Shown one piece after another: positions 41,424-52,926 of a stretch of 64,000 nucleotides of DNA (position 1 is its first letter; each line of letters begins with the position of its first letter). The stretch comes from Peromyscus leucopus. Taxonomy: Eukaryota > Chordata > Mammalia > Rodentia > Cricetidae. The stretch lies in the NCBI RefSeq assembly GCF_004664715.2, contig NC_051079.1, positions 62,609,660-62,673,659 of the forward strand. Direction: 5' to 3'. The position numbers were made by a program, and so were the translations under genes. A model generated the notes under the pieces. It did not search any database and had not been told where the DNA came from. It was given only the letters and a program-made list of their open reading frames with translations.

Positions 41424-42800
41424 TCAGGAGTGTCTGACTGAAAGAAACCCGTGTTGGGGAAAGTGGTGTCTTCCCTGAGTTGCTCCTGTCCCTGCGTTTT
41501 CGTTCTTCTGGGCACACATCCGTACGGTATATGGGACAGGCTGCCTGGCCGAGGTGCCGTGGGTAGCTCCTACACTGGTTTCTGGGTTCGCTTCATTTCT
41601 TTCATCAGAGGTTTGCTCTGATGGCAACAAAGGTAACGCGTCAAGCTGTTTGGTTAACAGCAAACAGCGTGCAGCTTTCCTCGTCTCTCACTCCTCAGGT
41701 TGAGGAAGTTCAGCGTTCACACATTGCGTCAAAACTTTCCTTCCCTCCTTCATTCAGACTCTTCAGTGCACAGGTTTTGGAAGCTGAGTGGGTTTATCTA
41801 GGACTGATTACTCCCTTAAACTGAACACTTAAATGGGGGACAACGCGAATTGTCACAGCGCTGGAGGGCGGGGCCAGGCCAGCCTTACCACTGCTCCCTC
41901 GGCTGCATTCTCGTGGTGTTGAAATTTTAAAGCCGTTAATTTCTCTTATTTTCCTGAGAAAATAAATGCGGTGTTTCCCAGTATGGTGGTGGTTGCAGTT
42001 TTGACAGTTTAATAGTTCCAGGCCTTTGATTTTGGCAGCTGAATGGCAGCGTATAGATTGTCTGTGAATCACATGAATACAAACACCTTTTTGGTTTGCC
42101 TGATGCATTAAACATTTCTGCAGCGAATTTATATGCAGTTTTAGCCTTTGAAATTTTACTCTGAATAGGTTCTTTGAAAACATTAGCTTTCCTGCAGTTT
42201 AACCACTGAATGGGTTGATTCTTGTTAGTTTTGTGAATGATTTCTGTAATTTCTTCCGTAGAAATGCCTCCGTGTTTTTCTGAATGGTCACTTGTTGATT
42301 TACTTAGGCCCGTGCGTACACTGACAGAGACTGCGTATTTGTTAGAATGGATATATTGCAGGCTGGAAATGACATTGGTGTGAAGTGTCAGTTTTGAAGA
42401 CATTCTGTGACAATTTTCAGTGAAAGGGCTGAGAACAGTTTTAGTATTTATTTTATAAACATTATAATTGTGGTTTGTTCAGCAAATCTGTGTTCAGAAT
42501 TCTCTTCTAATTTCCGCCAACAGCTTTTTTTGCACATCTGCTTTCTCTAAGAGATTTGAACTATGAGCACTATCATCAACTATGAACTATCATCTTTTAC
42601 CATTTGTACATGGGACTGATGTGCCTTAAAAGTGAAATACAGCCAGTCTGATTTGCTGGAAGCCGTGAGTGAAAGGATGTGTATGATTTAGAGGTTTGCT
42701 TCCTGAATATACGGTAGTTGACGGTTTCATACAGTTAGGGAATAGTCACTTGTCTACCTGTCATTTCCCTTGCCGTGTTGAAATTCATTTTTAAAAAATT
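41424..42800 (-). pseudogene. Possible degraded coding sequence, parent unknown
   Basis: The minus strand has a 155-codon open frame (42403-41936, beginning MSSKLTLHTNVISSLQYIHS). Coding-like stretches in neighbouring frames lie upstream (SNLLEKADVQKKLLAEIRRE near 42500-42560; KSDWLYFTFKAHQSHVQ near 42610-42665) and downstream (79 codons at 41663-41424). No poly-A tail or target duplication was found. A chance open frame is quite possible at this window size. Confidence 0.25.
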
Positions 42801-42852
42801 CTTTATCTTTTGCATTGTTTGTGTGATTGTAATTATGACCTAGATACAATTT

Positions 42853-43039
42853 TTTAAAAAGATTTATTTTTTTAAATTTATTATGTATAATGTTCTGTCT
42901 GCATGTCATGCCAGAAGAGGGCATCAGATCTCATTATAAATGGTTGTGAGCCACCACCATGTGGTTGCTGGGAATTGAACTCAGGACCCCTGGAAGAGCA
43001 GTCAGTGCTCTTAACCTCTGAGCCATCTCTCCAGCCCCA
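42853..43039 (-). mobile_element. B2 SINE, near consensus
   Basis: ATGTTCTGTCTGCATG...CTCTGAGCCATCTCTCCAGCCCC. TACAATTTTT on both sides (42844 and 43043) is its duplication. Confidence 0.95.
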
Positions 43040-43079
43040 AGTTACAATTTTTATAACATGTTATATGCATGATACATTT

Positions 43080-43305
43080 TTTTTTGTTTTAAAAGATATT
43101 TTTAAATGTATTCTTATGGGTTTGAGTGCTTTGCCTGCATGCATGTATGTATATACCTTCACCACAGATGTACCTGCTGCCCTTGGAGGCCAGAGGGTGT
43201 CAGAACGCCTGTGTCTGGAGTTTCAGATGGGCGTGAGCTGCCACGTGGGTACTGGGAACCAACAGCAAATGCTCTCAGCCATGGAGCCATCATTGCAGAC
43301 CCCAT
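43080..43305 (-). mobile_element. B2 SINE, older
   Basis: GAGTGCTTTGCCTGCATGC...GGCGTGAGCTGCCACGTGGGTACTGGG...GGAGCCATCATTGCAGACC. Confidence 0.88.
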
Positions 43306-43387
43306 GATACAGTTTCTTCTACAGGTATAACAGACACTGTGTGTGCTTGGTAGTGTTTCTGTGTTGGTGTTGTGTAGATCTACTTGA

Positions 43388-43580
<193 letters not shown>

Positions 43581-43874
43581 GTAAAGAAAACGTCAAAGAA
43601 AATAGAAATCGTTAAAAAAAAAAAAAAAAAAAAGGCATCTGAGTGTTTTTCATGCCGGGTGCTGCCTTGGCCGTGTGTGCTCTGACACCGCGGCCCCCGG
43701 CGCTGCTGAGCTTCGTTTCTGCCACCCGGGCACCAAGCTACGCCAGCTCCTTAGGCACCTTTATTTTAAATGAAACAGTCAGGGTGACAGAACTTTGAAT
43801 AACATACATAAAGATAAATACAATGTAAGGGTTTTTTTCTTTTAAACAGATTCGTTTGCATGTCAACATTATGT

Positions 43875-43878
<4 letters not shown>

Positions 43879-43908
<30 letters not shown>

Positions 43909-44093
43909 TTATTGCTGTAGACCTGGAGATTGAACTCAGAATTTTTTGGTTTTTCGAGACTGGGTTTCTCTGGGTATTCCTGACTGTCCTGGAACTCTCT
44001 CTGTAGCCCAGGTTGACCTAGAACTCAACAGAGATCCGCCTGCCTCTGCCTCTTGAGTGCTGGGGTTAAAAGCGTGCGCTGCCACCGCCTGAC
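43879..44093 (-). mobile_element. B1 SINE with long T-run upstream
   Basis: T27 at 43879-43905, then GGTTTTTCGAGACTGGG...GGGGTTAAAAGCGTGCGC at 43938-44093. Confidence 0.88.
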
Positions 44094-44129
44094 TGAGAAC
44101 ATAAGACTTTTAAAAGGTTGCAGTGTTAT

Positions 44130-44342
44130 TTGTTTTTAAAAAGGTATTCTTTGTGTGTGTGTGTGTGCGCACACACATGAGCACATGAGCCTATACGTGC
44201 ATCATGTGTGTGTGGTGTCCATGGAGACCAGAAGAGGGTAACCCTAAAGTAAGCCATCAAAAGTTCATGCTGGGAGCTGAACCCGGATCCTTGGGCAGGG
44301 CAGCGAGCACTCTTCACCACTGAGTCATTCCTCCAACATGTA
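44130..44342 (-). mobile_element. B2 SINE
   Basis: (TG)8 then GTGTCCATGGAGACCAGAAGAGGG...CACCACTGAGTCATTCCTCC. Confidence 0.85.
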
Positions 44343-44344
44343 CT

Positions 44345-45385
44345 GGTATTTTGTTACAAATGGGTACCAGTCCTTTCCAAGATTGTTATTCCATCTCCCT
44401 TTCCCTTCTGTAATTCTTCAGGGCCAACACTGAGGCCCAGCAGTCTACTGATTTCTGTAAATGCAGACCCACAGTCTGCATAGGTGAGGACGGGTTGGTG
44501 GAAAAGGAGAGCTTGAGTGGACAAAGGGAAGTGTGTCGGGTGCGAGAAATCACTAACGGGGCACAAACACTTGCTTCGGGAGCTGCATTTGGTACCAAAA
44601 ATATATTCCTTTAAGTCCCTAGTTCAGTGTGCTGCCTGCGTTAACTCTACTTGTGTTTTATTTGCAAACTCATCTGTCTGACCCGTTAACACCAGTTGAC
44701 TAAAAAATATTGTAAATAATTTTTGCAAATCTTCATATATGACAGTTAAAGGGAATATTTGGTTTATTCAATGACCCATGTTATATGTTTACTTTGGTGG
44801 TAGAAACTTGAATTCTTGAACTACAGGCTTTATATAAAAGTATGATTTTCCCTCCTCACCAAAAAAACTCTTTTTGTTTTCTCAGTTTTGGAAAGCTGCT
44901 TGACATTCATCAGTTGCACTAAAGTAAGCCATCTGTGGGCTGATGGCAATGGGTGGCCTAACACTGAGCTCTGGCCTTTTTATTTCTTCAAGGTTGACCT
45001 GAAGGCGGACTTTCCCCTGAGGCCACAGGGGACCAGCAGATTCATCTACCCAGTCCTTGTCTGGAGTTGTGGCTGATGACATTTGGAAACATTTCCTCCT
45101 TTAGTGGCTAACATGGTTGATAATCCATCTCTATAATGAAACATTTCTTACAACTTTTCACTTTCTATTGGTCAGATTTTTACTTTTTCTGTCACATTTT
45201 AATGTTCTGCTCTCTAGATCATTCTTGCAGAAAAGGGTAAAGATGTTTGTCATGCCTGAGGATGGTAACATGGGATTTAAAACAGAAGAGGTTTAAAGTA
45301 TACAGAGTGATGTGCTCGGCCTTGGTCTTATTTAATTTCTTCTTTTTGTTTTTGTGTATATATGTTCACATGTGTGAGTTTGTTT
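44345..45385 (+). other. Intron 2 stretch, nothing recognised
   Basis: About 1 kb without named repeats. Overlapping short open frames at 44882-45082 on both strands show no domain. Confidence 0.45.
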
Positions 45386-45389
45386 GTTT

Positions 45390-45540
45390 TTGTTTTGTTA
45401 TTTTGAGACAAGGTTTCACTATGTAGCCCTGGTTGTCTCCTAACTCATTATGTAGAAGACTAGGTTGAGAACTCAGAGATCTGCCAGCTTCTGCCTCTCC
45501 AGTGCTGGGAATAAAGGCCTGTGCCACCACACCTGGCTGT
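45390..45540 (-). mobile_element. B1 SINE
   Basis: TTTGAGACAAGGTTTCAC...CAGTGCTGGGAATAAAGGC. Confidence 0.85.
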
Positions 45541-45559
45541 GTGTGGATTTTTGTCTTGT

Positions 45560-45712
45560 CTTGTTTTGTTTTTTTTGAGGCAGGATTTCTCTGTGTAGCC
45601 CTAGATGACCTGGAACTCACTCTGTAGACCAGACTGGCCTCCAACTCATAGAGATCTACCTGTCTCTGCCTCCTCAGTGTTGGGATTAAAGTTGTGTGCC
45701 AACACTGGATTT
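45560..45712 (-). mobile_element. B1 SINE
   Basis: GAGGCAGGATTTCTCTG...CAGTGTTGGGATTAAAGTTG. Confidence 0.88.
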
Positions 45713-45714
45713 CA

Positions 45715-45875
45715 TTTTTATTTTAAGATTTTAAAATTATGTTTATGTATGAGTCTGTGTGACGGTATATGTATGCACTTGAGTGCAGGTGCTCACAGTG
45801 ACCGGAATTCATGGTTCTTCAGACTATCTCCTAAGTGCTAGGATTATAGGTGTGGGCCACTAACCATGCCTTGCC
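45715..45875 (-). mobile_element. B2/B1-like fragments
   Basis: TTTATGTATGAGTCTGTGTGACGG, then CTAAGTGCTAGGATTATAGG. Confidence 0.5.
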
Positions 45876-46465
45876 TATAGTTGTTTGATACGATTTCAAA
45901 ATGTTTGAACACTTCAAGATTATTAAAAATGATGTGATATACATCCCTCTTCTCCAGTGGGAGAAGACAGTGTAGCATTGGTAAGTTATCTGTGAGCGTA
46001 TGAGGAATAAATACATGTTGGAATTTGATGTTGACTTGTGAGTGCCCTTTGTAGTTGAGGATTAGGAGTTTGACATTGAGTTGTGTGCTGGGTCCTTTTT
46101 ACATGTTGCGTTGTGGTTTGTGTAGTTGTACTGTTGATGGTGGCGTCCTTGCTTGGCTTTAAGGACACCGAGACTCCCAGACTAGGGCATGCAGCTAGAT
46201 AAACAACCCTGACACTGAGATGTGGCTTCAGAGTGACCCTCCCTTATGTCAGGGTCCACTTTGCTTCCTCCTAACTGGACAGTGATTAGAAATCCATGTG
46301 CAGTGTGGTCGCTCTGTTCATTGATGGTAGTAGTTAAGTTATGAGGCGGTATGCTTGGTGGACATGCGTTGATGGTGACCACTCTGGAATCCAGGTCTGT
46401 AGAGACATCCATATTCTTGCTGTTGGAATTCCTTCCTACAGTTTTGGTGGAGTGTTAATTAGATT

Positions 46466-46627
46466 TTTTTTTTTTTTTATTTTCGAGACAGGGTTTCTTC
46501 CTGTGGTTTTGGTGCCTGTCCTGGATCTGGCTCTGTAGACCAGGCTGGCCTCGAACACACAGAGATCCGCCTGGCTCTGCCTCCTGAGTGCTGGGATTAA
46601 AGGCGTGTGCCACCACCGCCCCGGCTA
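46466..46627 (-). mobile_element. B1 SINE (cricetid-type)
   Basis: T-run, TTTCGAGACAGGG...GATCCGCCTGGCTCTGCC...GGCGTGTGCCACC. Confidence 0.93.
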
Positions 46628-47169
46628 CACTCAGCAGCTCAGCTGTTCCGGCAGGAGACAACCAACAGATCATATTTGAAGTAAATACAACTAAAATGGT
46701 ACTTCAGAAATATGCTAGTGTTTCCAAGACAATTACAATTACAATCAGAAACCAAATGTGTCCGAAGTCAGCTCTGAGACACTGGAAATATGCAAAATGG
46801 GACAAGAGGCAGCAAGTCCTAACTCAGATTACTTCAGACTTACTCTGTACATGAACTCCATATAAGGAGCCAACCGGGAAACCTAATTGATGGATGAGAG
46901 ATAAACATGTAAAATTCACAATCTCACAATCCGTTTTCCTACCAAACTGAACTCTAGAAGATGAGCAACCATACTGGGTCCTGAAGCAATCCTTGTCTGT
47001 GAAGCCATCAGTCCGACAGCAGCAGTTAGAGAACAGAACGGTCCGAATAAAGCAGACACAAAGCACGTTATTCCTAAATGCCTGAGAAGTTTAGACAACT
47101 GGACTATGGCTGGATGAGAGGAAAGAAATTCTACTACAGCAGTCAGTGTGCCCATTTGAGTTCCTGAAC
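46628..47169 (+). other. Intron 2 stretch, unique sequence
   Basis: No named repeat. A minus frame stays open over about 84 codons (47167-46916) before running into URR1, without a recognised domain. Confidence 0.45.
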
Positions 47170-47338
47170 AGCCATGGTTCCCAACCTTCTTAACGCTACG
47201 ACCCTTTAATAGTTTCTCATGTGGCGACCCCAAGCCATAAGACTATTTCGTTGCTACTTCATAACTAAAATCTTGCTACTGTTACAAATCATAATAAGAA
47301 TATCCAAAGGGGTCACGACCCACAGGTTGAGAACTGCT
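47170..47338 (+). mobile_element. URR1-type hAT DNA transposon relic, shortened
   Basis: GGTTCCCAACCTTCTTAACGC...CTTGCTACTGTTACAAATC...GGGGTCACGACCCACAGG, ending GTTGAGAACTGCTG. It has a deletion between ATCATAATAAG and AAAGGGGTC. Confidence 0.8.
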
Positions 47339-47702
47339 GCTTTACAGACACTAAAAGTAACATTCAGAGCCTAGAAACTGCAGGCCTCCCGCAGGAGAGC
47401 TCTGTGACTCTCACTGGGTGAATAACGGTCAGGTATTCTCTTCAGGTGGACAGGCAAGGTGGAGGTGCATGGTGAATAAACCTTGTTTTCATGGAGCGTA
47501 AGTGTGGGCACCAAGGATGCTTTCGCCCAGAAGTGATTGCTCAGAGGGGAGCCAGGACAGCTGTGTGTAAGGAGAGCCAGGCTTCCTGAGCCTCATCACA
47601 GAGAGGCAGGTGTTAGCTGCCTGGCTAGCCACAAAGAGCAGCTTTGCAAAGGAGGTGGGATCATTCTGTGAGGAGAGGAATCAGAGCTTCAGAGGATACA
47701 TT

Positions 47703-47890
47703 CTTGGGGCTGGAGAGATGGTCCAGTCGTTAAGCACAGTTCCTGTTCTTCTAGAGGACCCGGGACTGAGTCCCAGCACTCACACCAGGCAGTTCACAAC
47801 CACCTGTAACACCAGCTCCAGGAGGATCTGACACCTGGCTTCTGTGGGCACCTGCACACACACACTATATAAAATAATAACAACAGATTA
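47703..47890 (+). mobile_element. B2 SINE
   Basis: GGGGCTGGAGAGATGGTCCAGTCG...ACACTATATAAAATAATAAC. Confidence 0.93.
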
Positions 47891-47905
47891 AGAAAGATAG
47901 ATTCT

Positions 47906-48092
47906 GGGGCTGGAGAGATGGCTCAGAGGTTAGGAACACTGGCTGTTCTTCCAGAGGTCCTGAGTTCAATTCCCAGCACCCATATGGTGGCTCACAACCA
48001 TCTGTGGTGAGATCTGGCTCCCTCTTCTGGCCTGCAGGGAGGGATACATGCAAACAGAACACTGTATACATAATAAATAAATAAATATAAAA
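47906..48092 (+). mobile_element. B2 SINE with 13-bp target duplication
   Basis: AAAGATAGATTCT at 47893-47905 and 48093-48105 flanks a near-consensus B2 ending in (AAAT)n. Confidence 0.97.
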
Positions 48093-48299
48093 AAAGATAG
48101 ATTCTTTACATTCACAAACAAACACCTTTGAAACATTTAACACATGTTTAAACTTAGATCACTTCTTGACCTGGTGGCCAGAGAGATTAAGATCACTAAC
48201 TACAGCTCTTGAAGATGACCTGTGTTGACTGGCCTCCATGTCCCAAACATGGCAAGGTCTCTGTGCCTGCCATGTCTCTGAATTCCTATATTTTAATAG

Positions 48300-48437
48300 T
48301 TTCTTTTTTTGAGACAGGGTCTTACCGTGCTGCTTTGGTTGTCCTGGAACTCTGTGTAGATCCAGCTGGCCTTGAACTCTGTTAGAGAGATCTGCCAGTC
48401 TCCCAAGTGCTGGGATTAAAGGCATGTGTCACCGCAA
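48300..48437 (-). mobile_element. B1 SINE
   Basis: TTTTGAGACAGGGTCTTACCG...AAGTGCTGGGATTAAAGGC. Confidence 0.88.
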
Positions 48438-48469
48438 CAAACCATTGCATTCCCGTTAAAAAAAAAATA

Positions 48470-48584
48470 CTGGGCGTGGTTGTGCCCACCTTTAATCCCA
48501 GCACTATAGAGGCAGAGCAGGCTGTGCTCTGTGTGGCTCTGTGTGGGCTGTGTGTAGAGACTCTGTTTCAAAACAAACAAGTAA
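48470..48584 (+). mobile_element. B1 SINE, rearranged
   Basis: GGGCGTGGTTGTGCCCACC, then GCTCTGTGTG repeats replace the middle. Confidence 0.7.
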
Positions 48585-48589
48585 ACAAA

Positions 48590-48700
48590 AGATTTATTTT
48601 TGTGGCTGTGAGCTGACATGTGGGTACTGGGAACCCATGGTCTTCTGCAAGAACAGCTAGTAATCTTAGTCTTTAATCCATCTCTCTTTTTCTGCTGTAC
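48590..48700 (-). mobile_element. B2 SINE fragment
   Basis: GCTGTGAGCTGACATGTGGG...GCAAGAACAGCTAG. Confidence 0.65.
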
Positions 48701-48715
48701 ACCCCCTAACCCCAT

Positions 48716-48785
48716 TTTTTTTTTTGAGACAGCATCTCTATGTAGTCTTGGCTGTCTTTTGCACAGCCATGCCCAGCCTAGCCTT
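48716..48785 (-). mobile_element. B1 fragment
   Basis: TTTTGAGACAGCATCTCTATGTAG...CATGCCCAGCC. Confidence 0.6.
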
Positions 48786-48869
48786 ATCCTTTGCCTATTT
48801 TTAAATTTAAATTTTGGGGTTATTTTTACTTTTGAGTTGTAGAGTTAAAACAAAACAAAACAAACAAAA

Positions 48870-48990
48870 AAACCGAGCTGGGCAGTAGTGTTGCACACCT
48901 TTAATCCCAGCACTCTAGAAGCAGAGGCAGGTGGATCTCTGAGTTCGAGACCAGACTGGTCTGCAAAGCTAGTTCCATGTCTCGGGGGAA
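48870..48990 (+). mobile_element. B1 SINE
   Basis: GCTGGGCAGTAGTGTTGCACACC...GAGTTCGAGACCAGACTGG. Confidence 0.85.
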
Positions 48991-49064
48991 AAAAAAAACC
49001 CAAAACCAAACTTTTCACTACTGTGTGTGTGTGTGTTTGCTTTTTGGAGATTATTATATCATTA

Positions 49065-49190
49065 TTATTATATTACTCTGGCTGGCCTGGAGCTTGTTAT
49101 GTAGACCAGGCTGGCCTCAAACTCTTAGAGATTCCCCTGCCTCTGCCTGCCAGAGTGCTGGTGTTTAAGGCGTGTGCCACCGTGCCTGGC
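49065..49190 (-). mobile_element. B1 SINE
   Basis: GGCTGGCCTGGAGCTTG...GTTTAAGGCGTGTGCCACC. Confidence 0.85.
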
Positions 49191-49279
49191 TTTTGTTTTT
49201 CTCTGTGACTGTGGACCACTGAAGCTTGTATTCTTTCTTTTCTTGCTGTGTGTCACTTTTTGTTTCACTTATTTATTTA

Positions 49280-49412
49280 TTTTTGTTATTGTTTGAGACA
49301 GCCAGTCTGTCTTGAAATTCACTGTGTAGCTCACGTAGTCCAGGTTAGCCTTGAACTCATGGCCGTCCTGCCTCAGCCTCCTGAATTCTGGGAACTCCAG
49401 GCACACAACTCC
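49280..49412 (-). mobile_element. Old B1-like SINE
   Basis: TTTGAGACAGCCAGTCTG...CAGGTTAGCCTTGAACTC. Confidence 0.6.
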
Positions 49413-49779
49413 TCTCCTGTCCTGTGCTCAGCCATTTGACAGTGTTGAGATTCCGCGCCTCACTCATCTCCTAAGCACGATGTCAGTTCCCTGAGTGACC
49501 GCTGTAAGGGCGCGGTCAGTGCTGCTTTGGAACCTGGGCCTTGTATTCTGTTTTGAATTACCCACCCCAGGTCCTGAAAGGTAGGTCATCCCAAGCTCTT
49601 CTCTCTAATTCCTAACCACACTGAAAGTGGAAGCTTTATTTTATATTGCTAATTTTATTGTGTACCCTGTTTACCATATGCTTGTTCTAGTTTATTTTTT
49701 CAGTTGATACATTCCATTCCATCAGTGTGTACATTTTAGCATTGTGTAATAAACTACCTTTCTTCTTTTGTCTCTACAG

Positions 49780-49832
49780 TTCTGAGTTGAAGCTGTTGGA
49801 AGAGGCAACCATTTCAGTTTGCAAGTCTTTGG
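49780..49832 (+). CDS. Dym: Dym exon 3 (residues 47-65)
   Basis: This 53-nt exon has acceptor TCTCTACAG at 49779 and donor TTTGG|GTAAGG at 49832/49833. Joined to AG from exon 2 it reads S-S-E-L-K-L-L-E-E-A-T-I-S-V-C-K-S-L and leaves one G for the next codon, completed as GTT (Val) by exon 4. The peptide matches the dymeclin segment after APTS. It is too short to show up as a long ORF and was found by searching for the expected peptide with splice sites. It is amphipathic and probably part of the first helices of this all-helical protein (inference). Confidence 0.95.
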
Positions 49833-50559
49833 GTAAGGTGGGAGGGGAGAGAGAAAAAGGCAGGTTTTCAGAATTTCTGTTAAAATTATGATAGTATGAG
49901 ATGAATTAATGAAGTGACATTCTTGACTGTGACGATGACAGTAGTCATTATTTGACTCATTGGTGCTTTGTACCACTGGGCCAGTGCACCTTGTCTATAT
50001 CTGTGGTGGTGGTAGGGACCCTGCTGGGATTTCAGGCATGTGCCCCACACCTGGCTTCCCTTGTACAGTCTTTTACAGTATGTGTCTGCAGAGCTGCATT
50101 TATTTTTTAGAAGTGTTTCCTGAAGAACTCCATCTTTGATACCCTTCGGCATGTTAAGAAGGCTCCCATAGATACACAGTTCCCAGATCTTCATGGAAAT
50201 GAATACTGCAGCTCAGGCCAGTGTGCTTCGTGTTTGCATTTCTGGTCCAGCAGCATCCATGGCTCTTGAATTTACATTTACATTGAAAATCAGGGGTCAA
50301 GGAAATGACCGTGTGCTGGTCACTGCCGTGGATTTTACTTTGCACCCAGACTTAAACCCTGTGAGCTTTCTTCAGCAGGAGAAGTAGACTGTGGACTAAG
50401 TGGTCTCCTGTCCCATCCTTAGTGTCCTGCTTCAGACTTGCCACGCTGCCCGACAGTGGCTTCGTAAGCCCAGTTCCTTGATCATAGCTCAGGATTTGAG
50501 TCAGTGGAAAGGATGTGTCCTTGAGCAAGGAACAGGTTATAGATAAGAATATGTAACAT

Positions 50560-50755
50560 TGGGCTGGAGCGATGGCTCAGTGGTTAAGAGCACTGACTGC
50601 TCTTCCAGAGGACCCAGGTTCAGTTTCCAGCTCACAACAGGTCCACAATTCCAGTTACAGGGCACCCAATGCTCTCTTCTGGCCTTCTAAGGTACGCACA
50701 TGATGTATAGATATATGTGCAGGCCAACCAACCATACATATGTAAAATAAAACAA
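50560..50755 (+). mobile_element. B2 SINE
   Basis: GGGCTGGAGCGATGGCTCAGTGG...CCAATGCTCTCTTCTGGCC. Confidence 0.93.
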
Positions 50756-50880
50756 TACTTTTTTAAAAATTCAAAAGGAATGAAAACTTACAGTAATAGT
50801 GGTTCTTACCTCCTTTGAGATTGCACTTTCTTCTGCTATTTAGCTCGTAAGTAAATCTTGATATTTGTAATTAAGACTGT

Positions 50881-51497
50881 GTCTTAGTCACTGTTCTATT
50901 GCTGTGATGAAACACCATGACCAAAAGCAAGTTGGGGAGGAAAGGGTTTATTTGGCTTACACTTAACTGCTCATCACTGAAGGAAGCCAGGGCAAAAACT
51001 CCAACAGCAGGAACCCAGAGGCAGGAGCTGATGCAGAGGCCATGGAGGGGAGCTGCTGACTGGCTTGCTCCTCATGGCTTGCTCAGCCTGCTTTCTTATA
51101 GAACCCAGGACCACCTACCCGGGGGATGGCACCACCCACAGTGGGCTGGGCCCTCCCCATCAGTCACTAATTAAGAAAATGCTTAGCCGGGCGGTGGTGG
51201 CGCACGCCTTTAATCCCAGCACTCGGGAGGCAGAGCCAGGCGGATCTCTGTGAGTTCGAGGCCAGCCTGGGCTACCAAGTGAGCTCCAGGAAAGGCGCAA
51301 AGCTACGCAGAGAAACCCTGTCTCGAAAAACCAAAACAAACAAACAAACAAACAAAAAAAAAAAAACAAAGAAAATGCTCTATAGGCTTCCCTACAGCCA
51401 GGTCTTATGGAGGCATTTCCTCAGCTGAGGCTCCCTCCTCTCAGAGGACACTCATCTGTGTCAAGCTGACACGAAACTAGCCAGCCTAGACTAAGAG
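50881..51497 (+). mobile_element. Rodent interspersed repeat (GTCTTAGTCACTG family), nearly full copy split by B1
   Basis: It runs from GTCTTAGTCACTGTTCTATT to AACTAGCCAGCCTAGACTAAG. Its ends carry a 7-bp inverted repeat, CTTAGTC (50883-50889) and GACTAAG (51489-51495). Confidence 0.7.
51184..51368 (+). mobile_element. Young B1 SINE with 11-bp target duplication
   Basis: GCCGGGCGGTGGTGGCGCACGCC through GAAACCCTGTCTCG is close to consensus and has a long (CAAA)n/A tail. AAGAAAATGCT flanks it at 51173-51183 and 51369-51379. CpGs are well kept, so it is among the youngest SINEs here. Confidence 0.95.
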
Positions 51498-51642
51498 CAG
51501 CATTTTCGCTCCTTGCTTATTTTCTGAATTATATGTGAAATTGTCAGTAAGCGTGGTCAGTGGGCAGTTTCGATTTGACGGTCTATAAATGGTATGATAT
51601 GCTCAGTGTTAACTATTTAAATGCCTTTCTTGTCTCTTGCAG

Positions 51643-51736
51643 TTGAAAACAACCCTCGAACGGGAAATCTTGGCGCCTTAACTAAGGTCTTCCTTTCCAG
51701 AACGAGAGAGCTCAGGCTTTCAGCGGAGTGCCAGAA
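51643..51736 (+). CDS. Dym: Dym exon 4 (residues 65-96)
   Basis: A 94-nt exon with acceptor TGTCTCTTGCAG at 51642 and donor CAGAA|GTAAGC at 51736/51737. It encodes [13 protein letters not shown], then [18 protein letters not shown], a segment I recognise from dymeclin. It ends in phase 2: AA plus C from exon 5 gives Asn. Codons such as CGA, ACG and GCG are kept without any frame break, which supports an active gene rather than a pseudogene. Confidence 0.96.
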
Positions 51737-52926
51737 GTAAGCTGCCCTTGAACCGGTACCGCGGCCGGCGTACTCAGTGCTAGGAGGGGCAGTTTGTATC
51801 TGGTGGGGGAGTAGGTTATGATCTTTTAAAAACCCCTGTGAAGGAATTATACTCTTTATGAAGAGGGGAAAAAAAGTACAAGTTTTTATTTTAGTGTCTT
51901 AAATTGTTGGTGTGAGATTCAGGAATTCGATTTCAGCATTTTGGTTAATTATTAAAATTAGATCTTTAGAAAAGTTTAGTAATGATGTAATTATTCTTTG
52001 AATTCAGTTTTAAAAATTAATTAATTTTAATGAATTCTTGTTGTAGTTAGCATATAAAGTGGCCTTTATGGTGACATTTTCATAGACGGTGTCATTTACT
52101 TGCTCATATTCATCCGTCATTGTCCTCCTCTGCCGTGATTGTGAGTGTTATCATAAAAGGTGGTTCCCTTCCATCATCATTTTTCATTATCGTTATAATG
52201 ATGACTTAGACCGATGGGAGCTCATTCTACATCTAATGCTTTTCTGTCCTAAATACTGGATCAGGGGAAGCCTCTTGTTTATGACTAGGGCATTGACTTT
52301 GTGTGTTTGTTTGTTTGAGACAAAGTCTCACTCTGTAGCCCAGGCTGGACCTTGATGTCATGGCATGCTGGTGCTGTAAGCCTCCAAGTGATAAGGTAAC
52401 AGGTGTGAACCACCATGCTGCCTCTTATAAAACTGTTTCAGAAGGATAGTATTTTTAAGATTATTCATTGCCCTGCTTATAAACAAATATATCAAATCCA
52501 GTTAAAGTTTTCCTGTTACTAATACAAATAACAGCACTGTGTTGTGTTGCCACTGATTTCTCCTTTTGTTACATTGTGTATTTGTGAGTATTCTCTTTAT
52601 GCTACCATGGTTTTAGCTCTCTTTTGTCTCAGTTGCTTTCATGTGGGAGAGTTGTAAAGTTAAGGACAAAGCAGGTATACAAGTGCCTGTAACTGTTTTA
52701 ATTAAGGAGATTTCACTATGTACAGAAGGCCATCTAAGGGAAAATGCAGTAGCTGCCACTGGCTCGGTATGATTATAAACCTTTGAAAGATACAGACATT
52801 ATCTTAATGTTTTAAGTAGGCTGTCGAAAACCATTCATAAATTACGAAGACATCATGCACTAGAAACAAACTGACCTTGTTTGTGATTAAATACTGAGTC
52901 TTAGGTGATTCTCCTTTTCTCTCCAG
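51737..52926 (+). other. Dym: Dym intron 4
   Basis: About 1.2 kb, AT-rich, mostly unique; one old B1 inside. Confidence 0.9.
52296..52424 (-). mobile_element. Old B1-like SINE
   Basis: GTTTGAGACAAAGTCTCACTCTG...GGTGTGAACCACC. Confidence 0.65.

Larger units (their letters stand above)
49833..51642 (+). other. Dym: Dym intron 3
   Basis: About 1.8 kb. 49833-50560 is unique sequence with no named repeat; the rest is the B2 and the B1-split repeat listed separately. Confidence 0.9.

Noticed and set aside
46916..47233. 105-codon minus-strand open frame
   Set aside because: Its start lies in the URR1 relic and the rest has no recognised domain, splice context or retrocopy marks.
50193..50387. 64-codon open frame in intron 3
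   Set aside because: No homology recognised and no splice sites linking it to Dym, whose exon 3 and exon 4 phases already match each other.
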